Shown here: one piece after another, positions 51,482 to 55,459 of the stretch
Layout: every line of letters starts with the position of its first letter
Position numbering within the stretch: the first letter of the stretch is position 1
Assembly (NCBI RefSeq): GCF_002802985.1
Contig: NZ_NVPT01000011.1
Location: 1-55,459, forward strand
Reading direction: 5' to 3'
Length of the DNA stretch: 55,459 bases
Source of the DNA: Geodermatophilus chilensis
GTDB taxonomy: Bacteria; Actinomycetota; Actinomycetes; Mycobacteriales; Geodermatophilaceae
Notes under the pieces: generated by a model
What the model was told of the DNA's origin: nothing
Database searches by the model: none
The model's input: the letters and a program-made list of their open reading frames with translations, nothing else
Position numbers and translations under genes: made by a program

Positions 51482-53836
51482 TCATCGATCGGCAACACCG
51501 GGGTCGCGCTCGCCGGTCGCCGTCACCAGGCCGTCGGACCGGTCGCCGGCGCCGGGCCCGCGGTCGGGCGTCACCGGCCCCATCGGGGCGATGGACGGGA
51601 TCGCCTCGCGCGTCGGAGCCGTGGTGCGGATGCGCCGGCTGGGCCAGCCTGCGGTCCGGCCGAGGAGGGTGAGCACGGCGGGGGTGAGGACGGGCCGGAT
51701 GAGGAAGGTGTCGAGCAGGAGGCCCGCCGCCATCGTGAACGCCACCTGGCGGAAGGAGACCAGCGGGATGACGGCCACCATCGCGAACGTGGCGGCGAGG
51801 ATGAGCCCGGCGGCGCTGATGGCCCGGCCCGTGGCCGGCAGCGCCAGCGCGATGGCCTGCCGCAGGGGATGGCGGGCGGCCCGCTCCCAGATCGCCCCGA
51901 CCGCGAACACGTTGTAGTCGGAGCCGAGCGCCAGCAACAGGACCGCGGTGGTGAAGGGGACGTAGAAGGTCAGCCCCGGATCGCCGCGCACGTCCTGGAA
52001 GACCAGCACCGTGAGGCCCACGGCGGCCGCGACGCTGAGGGCGCTGCAGGCCAGCAGCACCACCGGTGCCACCAGAGCACGCAGGAACACCGCGAGGACG
52101 ACGAGTTCCACGGCGAGGGCCGCCAGCAGGATCCGCCACAGGTTCTCGCGGGTCAGCTCGACCAGCTCGGCGGCGATCGCCGTCTGACCGGTCACGGCCG
52201 CGGTCGCGTCCTCGACGCCGGCCTCGAGCAGCAGGGTGGGGAGCCGGTCCCGCAGCCGCTCCAGGTCCGCGAGGGCGGGCGCGGCGAGGGGATCCCCGTC
52301 GAGGACGACGACGAACCTCGCTGCGTCCCCGTCCTCCGCCAGGAAGACGTCGAGTTCGTCGGCCAGCGGGTTCTGCGCCGGGCCCAGCACCGCAGCCACT
52401 CCGGGCTGCGCGCTGATGGCCTCCTGCAGCCGCTCCAGCGCATCGCGCTGCCCGGTGAGGCCGATCCCCTCGACGAGGACCTCGGTCGGTGCGACCACCC
52501 CACGGATCCCGGCCTCCTCCAGCACCTCGGCCCCCTGCCGCACCGGATCGCCGGAGGGCAGACCGGAGGCGAACGAGACGTCGAGCCGCATGTGCAGGAC
52601 CGGCAGCGCGGCCAGGGTGAGCAGCGTTGCGCAGAGGAGGGTCGCCACGGCGGCACCCCGCCGGTCGACGACCACACGGACCAGCCGGCCGGCTGCGCCG
52701 GAGGACGTCCCAGGGGACGATCCACCGCCGGTCCGCAGCCGCCGAGGGGCGAAGAGGGCCCTGCCGAGCACCGCCAGCAGAGCGGGCACCAGGGTCAGCG
52801 AGATCAGGAGGCCGACGACGACCGTCAGTGCCAGCGCCGGTCCGAACGCCTGGAACAGCTGGAAGTCCGCCACCAGCAGCGCCGCCGTCCCCCCGGCGAC
52901 GGTGATCCCGGCGACGGCGACGATCGGTCCCTCCGTCGCGAGGGTGCACCGAGCCGCCTCGTGGCGGTGCAGGCCGCGCTCCAGGTGGTGCCGGAACCCC
53001 GAGAAGAACAGCACGCAGTAGTCGGTCACCACGCCGATGAGCAGCGCCGCCGTCAGCGGACGCAGTTGACCGGGGAGCGCGAAACCGAGGACCCCGGCCA
53101 GGAACTCCAGCACCCGGACCGTCACCAGATAGCCGATCCCGGCCACGAGCAGGACGACGACCGGGGCGACGACGGACCGGAAGGTCAGGGCCACGACCAG
53201 CGCGATCAGGACGAGGGTCGCGGTCTCGAAGAGGTGCAGTCGCGACTCCAGGTGGTGGACCTGACGGACCTGGGCCGGGACGACACCGGTGACGTAGGTC
53301 TGCACCGACGGGTCGTCACGGAAGTGCTCGGCGTACTCCTCGGCCAGCGCGACCCGGTCCTCCAACGCGATCCACTCGGTCGTGTAGAGGTAGGTGACCG
53401 CGGTCGTGGGAGTGGTCGTCGGCACGGGGACGGCGGCCTCGACCCGGCCGGCGCCGGAGCCGCCCGGATCCGCCATCGAGGCCTGCGTCGTGGCCAGGGC
53501 CCAGAGGACGACGTCGGCGCGGGTGAGGACGCCCAGACCCTCCGGGTCGTGCACGACCACGGAGGTCTCGGACAGCGCGGGGACGCGGAACTCCGCCAGG
53601 GACCGCTCCAGGACCGCGACGGCCTCGCTGTCCGCGGGCAGCAGGCTGCCGATGTCACCCCCGCCCCCGCCGCCGTCCCCGGGGAGGGCCACGGTGGTGA
53701 CCAGCGCCGCCGCGATCCACGCAGCGACCACCAGCCAGCGCCCGGAGACCACCGCGGCCCGCAGCGCGCGACCGGGCAGGCGCACGAGCCTGCGCAGTCG
53801 GCTGCCCGACAGCGCGGCAGCGCGCTGGTGCGACAT
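51482..53836 (-). CDS. MMPL/RND-family transporter
   Basis: The 784-residue protein has about twelve membrane helices in the two-repeat RND layout: helix 1 (WLVVAAWIAAALVTTVALP), a large outside loop to about 190 (GSLLPADSEAVAVLERSL, TYVTGVVPAQVRQVHHLESR), helices 2-6 (LIALVVALTFRSVVAPVVVL, AALLIGVVTDYCVLFFSGF with the proton-relay GVVTDY), a second repeat with loop, and helices 8-12 (GSDYNVFAVGAIWERA with DYN). MMPL members export lipids or other hydrophobic compounds. It is 72 bp upstream of the PPDK-like gene on the same strand and may lead that operon. Confidence 0.88.
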   Translation of the reverse strand: MSHQRAAALSGSRLRRLVRLPGRALRAAVVSGRWLVVAAWIAAALVTTVALPGDGGGGGGDIGSLLPADSEAVAVLERSLAEFRVPALSETSVVVHDPEGLGVLTRADVVLWALATTQASMADPGGSGAGRVEAAVPVPTTTPTTAVTYLYTTEWIALEDRVALAEEYAEHFRDDPSVQTYVTGVVPAQVRQVHHLESRLHLFETATLVLIALVVALTFRSVVAPVVVLLVAGIGYLVTVRVLEFLAGVLGFALPGQLRPLTAALLIGVVTDYCVLFFSGFRHHLERGLHRHEAARCTLATEGPIVAVAGITVAGGTAALLVADFQLFQAFGPALALTVVVGLLISLTLVPALLAVLGRALFAPRRLRTGGGSSPGTSSGAAGRLVRVVVDRRGAAVATLLCATLLTLAALPVLHMRLDVSFASGLPSGDPVRQGAEVLEEAGIRGVVAPTEVLVEGIGLTGQRDALERLQEAISAQPGVAAVLGPAQNPLADELDVFLAEDGDAARFVVVLDGDPLAAPALADLERLRDRLPTLLLEAGVEDATAAVTGQTAIAAELVELTRENLWRILLAALAVELVVLAVFLRALVAPVVLLACSALSVAAAVGLTVLVFQDVRGDPGLTFYVPFTTAVLLLALGSDYNVFAVGAIWERAARHPLRQAIALALPATGRAISAAGLILAATFAMVAVIPLVSFRQVAFTMAAGLLLDTFLIRPVLTPAVLTLLGRTAGWPSRRIRTTAPTREAIPSIAPMGPVTPDRGPGAGDRSDGLVTATGERDPGVADR

Positions 53837-53931
53837 CTCGACCCCCAGGAGGAGGGCCCCGACGGGCCGGGAGGTTCACGGGGACGGGTGGCAGCTCCAG
53901 GCGGGGCCGGGGCCGGCCCCGCCCACCGGTG

Positions 53932-54426
53932 TCACCCGGCGGGCGACGTGCGAGGGGACGACGGCGTGGGCAGCGCCGACGGCAGCCGGCCCGAGCTGGT
54001 CGGGCTCCCGGGACGCCGGACCTCGACCCGGCAGGCGGCGGTGCCTCGTTCGAGCTGCTCCTGCAGGGGCTGCAGCTCGTGCACCACCTCGTCCAGTCGG
54101 CGCGCGTCGAGGTCGAGCAGTGCACCGCCCAGGTCGTCGATCAGGTCGTGGGTCTGCTCCGCGGCCGCCACGGCGCGCAGGCAGGCGTCGGAGGTGCTCA
54201 CCTCCGCTTGGGGACCTGGAGACGAGGCCTGCCCGGGTGTGTCCGATGCGACCGAGGGCGCAGCGACGGTCCCAGCGGCATCGTCGTCCGTGACGGCACC
54301 GATGCCTGCACCCAGCACACCGCCGATGGCCAGACCCAGGACCAGGGCCCCGCCCGCCGGCCACCGGCTCGGCCTGCGTGGTCCGGCGCTGTGGTCCTGA
54401 GGTGCGGGACCGGTGCTGCCGGTCAC
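53932..54426 (-). CDS. Membrane-anchored hypothetical protein
   Basis: The 164-residue protein starts at GTG 54426, overlapping the preceding stop (GTGA). One N-terminal helix (WPAGGALVLGLAIGGVLGAG) is followed by a disordered linker and a helical domain (SDACLRAVAAAEQTHDLIDD, LDARRLDEVVHELQPLQEQL) with two Cys, then a Pro/Ser-rich tail. No family recognised. Confidence 0.62.
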   Translation of the reverse strand: MTGSTGPAPQDHSAGPRRPSRWPAGGALVLGLAIGGVLGAGIGAVTDDDAAGTVAAPSVASDTPGQASSPGPQAEVSTSDACLRAVAAAEQTHDLIDDLGGALLDLDARRLDEVVHELQPLQEQLERGTAACRVEVRRPGSPTSSGRLPSALPTPSSPRTSPAG

Positions 54427-54977
54427 CGGTGACCCCGCTCTCCGCCGCGTGCCGCTCGCGGCACCGGGCGGCCCACGTCCGGGTCGCCCGCCACTCCGGC
54501 ACGGTCGAACGGACCCACCGTGGAGCTGCAGGTCCCGGACGGGTCCAGGACGAGGAGCGGCTCGAGGGCGACACCTGTGGCGTCGGTCCGTCGCTCGAGC
54601 GGTTCGAGGCCGGCACCCGCGGCGCCGGGGGGAACGCGGTGGACCTCGAACCCGGGCGCGGTGGGGATCCGGTCGTCGACGACGAGGGGGATGCGCCTGG
54701 ACGGGAAGGGGACCGGCGCCGGGCAGCTCCACGGGCGGGTGCGACGCGATCGCAGGAGCCGGGCGCACAGTTCCGGGCGCACGTGGATGGCGACCGGCTC
54801 AGCGGTGCCCGGCCGCCAGGCCTCCCGCAGGAGGTCGCCGGACGGGTCCGCCGGCGATCCCGCCACGGCGATCCGTGAACGCACCCCCCGTGGGACGTCC
54901 TGCTCGTCGGTGGTGGAACCGCGGGGGTCGGCTCGCGAACCGACGTCCACAGTCCCCGAGAGGGTGGTCACGGCCAT
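54423..54977 (-). CDS. Hypothetical protein, no recognised domain
   Basis: The 184-residue protein starts at ATG 54977 with AGGAG 6 nt upstream; the frame is open to 55310. Segments such as TTLSGTVDVGSRADPRGSTT and AEPVAIHVRPELCARLLRSR give no family. It is Pro/Arg-rich. The overlap with the next gene supports translation. Confidence 0.5.
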   Translation of the reverse strand: MAVTTLSGTVDVGSRADPRGSTTDEQDVPRGVRSRIAVAGSPADPSGDLLREAWRPGTAEPVAIHVRPELCARLLRSRRTRPWSCPAPVPFPSRRIPLVVDDRIPTAPGFEVHRVPPGAAGAGLEPLERRTDATGVALEPLLVLDPSGTCSSTVGPFDRAGVAGDPDVGRPVPRAARGGERGHR

Positions 54978-55459
54978 GGTCGCTCCTCGCTGGGTGACGG
55001 GCCGCGGCATGTCGAGAGCGGCCCGGACAACGGATGCCCGGGCCGGCGAGGAGCACGTGGGATGTAGCTCCCTCGTCGCGTAGCTGTAAACACCCCGCAG
55101 CAGAGGGCCCGGCTCGCACGACCACGACGCGGGCGCGGGACCGCGGCCGTGGGCAGTCGGATGCGACAGGGTCGTGACGCTTCCCCACCGTCGAGCCGGG
55201 GCGGAGCAGCGGTGAGCCTGGAGCGGAGCAGGTCGGTGGAGACACGACCACCCCGCGCTCAGCCGATGGAGGCTCAGATGACGATCGTCGGAGATCCGGA
55301 CAGGTGCCACGGCTGGTTCCGGTCGTCCGTCGTCGCCTCGCGGTGTTCCCCGGTCTCGGTGCCGGGCCCATGACAGTTCCGTGACACCGCCCGGGCCGGC
55401 GCCGAGCCGGGGTAGGTGCGGGACGTCGGTGCTCGTCGCGGATGCCGTCCCGGCCCGTC
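54978..55459. other. Right edge, no supported gene
   Basis: About 480 bp upstream of the hypothetical operon. Opposed short frames only. It probably contains the promoter for the genes reading left. Confidence 0.5.

Noticed and set aside
51266-54400. 1044-codon open frame on the plus strand opposite the MMPL and PPDK-like genes
   Set aside because: It is an antisense shadow caused by high GC; the product is Gly/Arg/Gln-rich without domains, while the minus-strand frames give clear protein families.
1-55459. CRISPR arrays, IS elements or transposases
   Set aside because: No regularly spaced repeats and no transposase motifs were seen; only short tandem repeats at 28786 and 33270.

Overview
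The window is very GC-rich DNA with actinobacterial gene content: PRC-barrel/DUF2382 protein, a TIGR02587/TIGR02588 pair, GH15 trehalases, an MtrAB-LpqB-like locus, MMPL transporter, and GTG/TTG starts with ATGA/GTGA overlaps. It most resembles Geodermatophilaceae (Blastococcus, Geodermatophilus, Modestobacter). That placement is inference from gene content, not a database result.

Positions 1 to about 29.37 kb look like the right-hand part of an island integrated at a tRNA-Pro(GGG) gene. The left edge holds a tyrosine integrase cut by the window (1-576, minus) with an excisionase behind it (655-963). At 29330-29371 lies the 3' part of tRNA-Pro(GGG) with no 5' half, followed by a strong hairpin: the expected far attachment site. 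Between them is mostly cargo, with no recognisable replication or transfer genes. The cargo includes (a) a debranching enzyme/SDR/membrane-protein cluster (2.3-7.9 kb) ending at a Crp/Fnr regulator; (b) a tightly overlapping six-gene operon (8096-14636) with two membrane proteins, a gluconate-2-dehydrogenase-subunit-3 protein, a GMC oxidoreductase, a TPP enzyme and an enolase-superfamily sugar-acid dehydratase; (c) a glutaredoxin/membrane/DUF427 fusion, a lipoamide-dehydrogenase-like flavoprotein, a GH15 trehalase/glucoamylase, a frameshifted YjeF_N epimerase and an SDR glucose dehydrogenase (15.3-21.7 kb); (d) a minus-strand thiol-redox operon (26816 to 22240), divergent from a second Crp/Fnr regulator (27001-27774) with a perfect GTGTGC-N4-GCACAC palindrome between them. 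Together (a) to (c) could release glucose from storage glucans or trehalose and oxidise it through gluconate.

The most striking observation is the last gene of the redox operon. An AhpD/carboxymuconolactone-decarboxylase-like protein (22240-23205) is interrupted by one in-frame TAG at 22573-22575, exactly where the second cysteine of the CxxCxxxH active site belongs (C-F-Y-stop-L-I-A-H). A 7-bp hairpin with a GGU-containing loop follows 24 nt later. UAG-encoded selenocysteine has been reported in Blastococcus and Geodermatophilus, so this is a candidate UAG-selenoprotein.

Right of the att site the sequence looks like ordinary chromosome: a second GH15 trehalase, a zinc glucose dehydrogenase, PRC-barrel protein, lipase, membrane proteins, an AI-2E-type transporter, a phospholipase-D-like synthase, a STAS protein, a response regulator/histidine kinase/GerMN lipoprotein operon, a PEP-utiliser/phosphatase operon and an MMPL transporter. 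Several genes on both sides of the att site are frameshifted (2.3, 6.4, 20.2, 37.5 and 38.2 kb); these may be real decay or sequencing errors.
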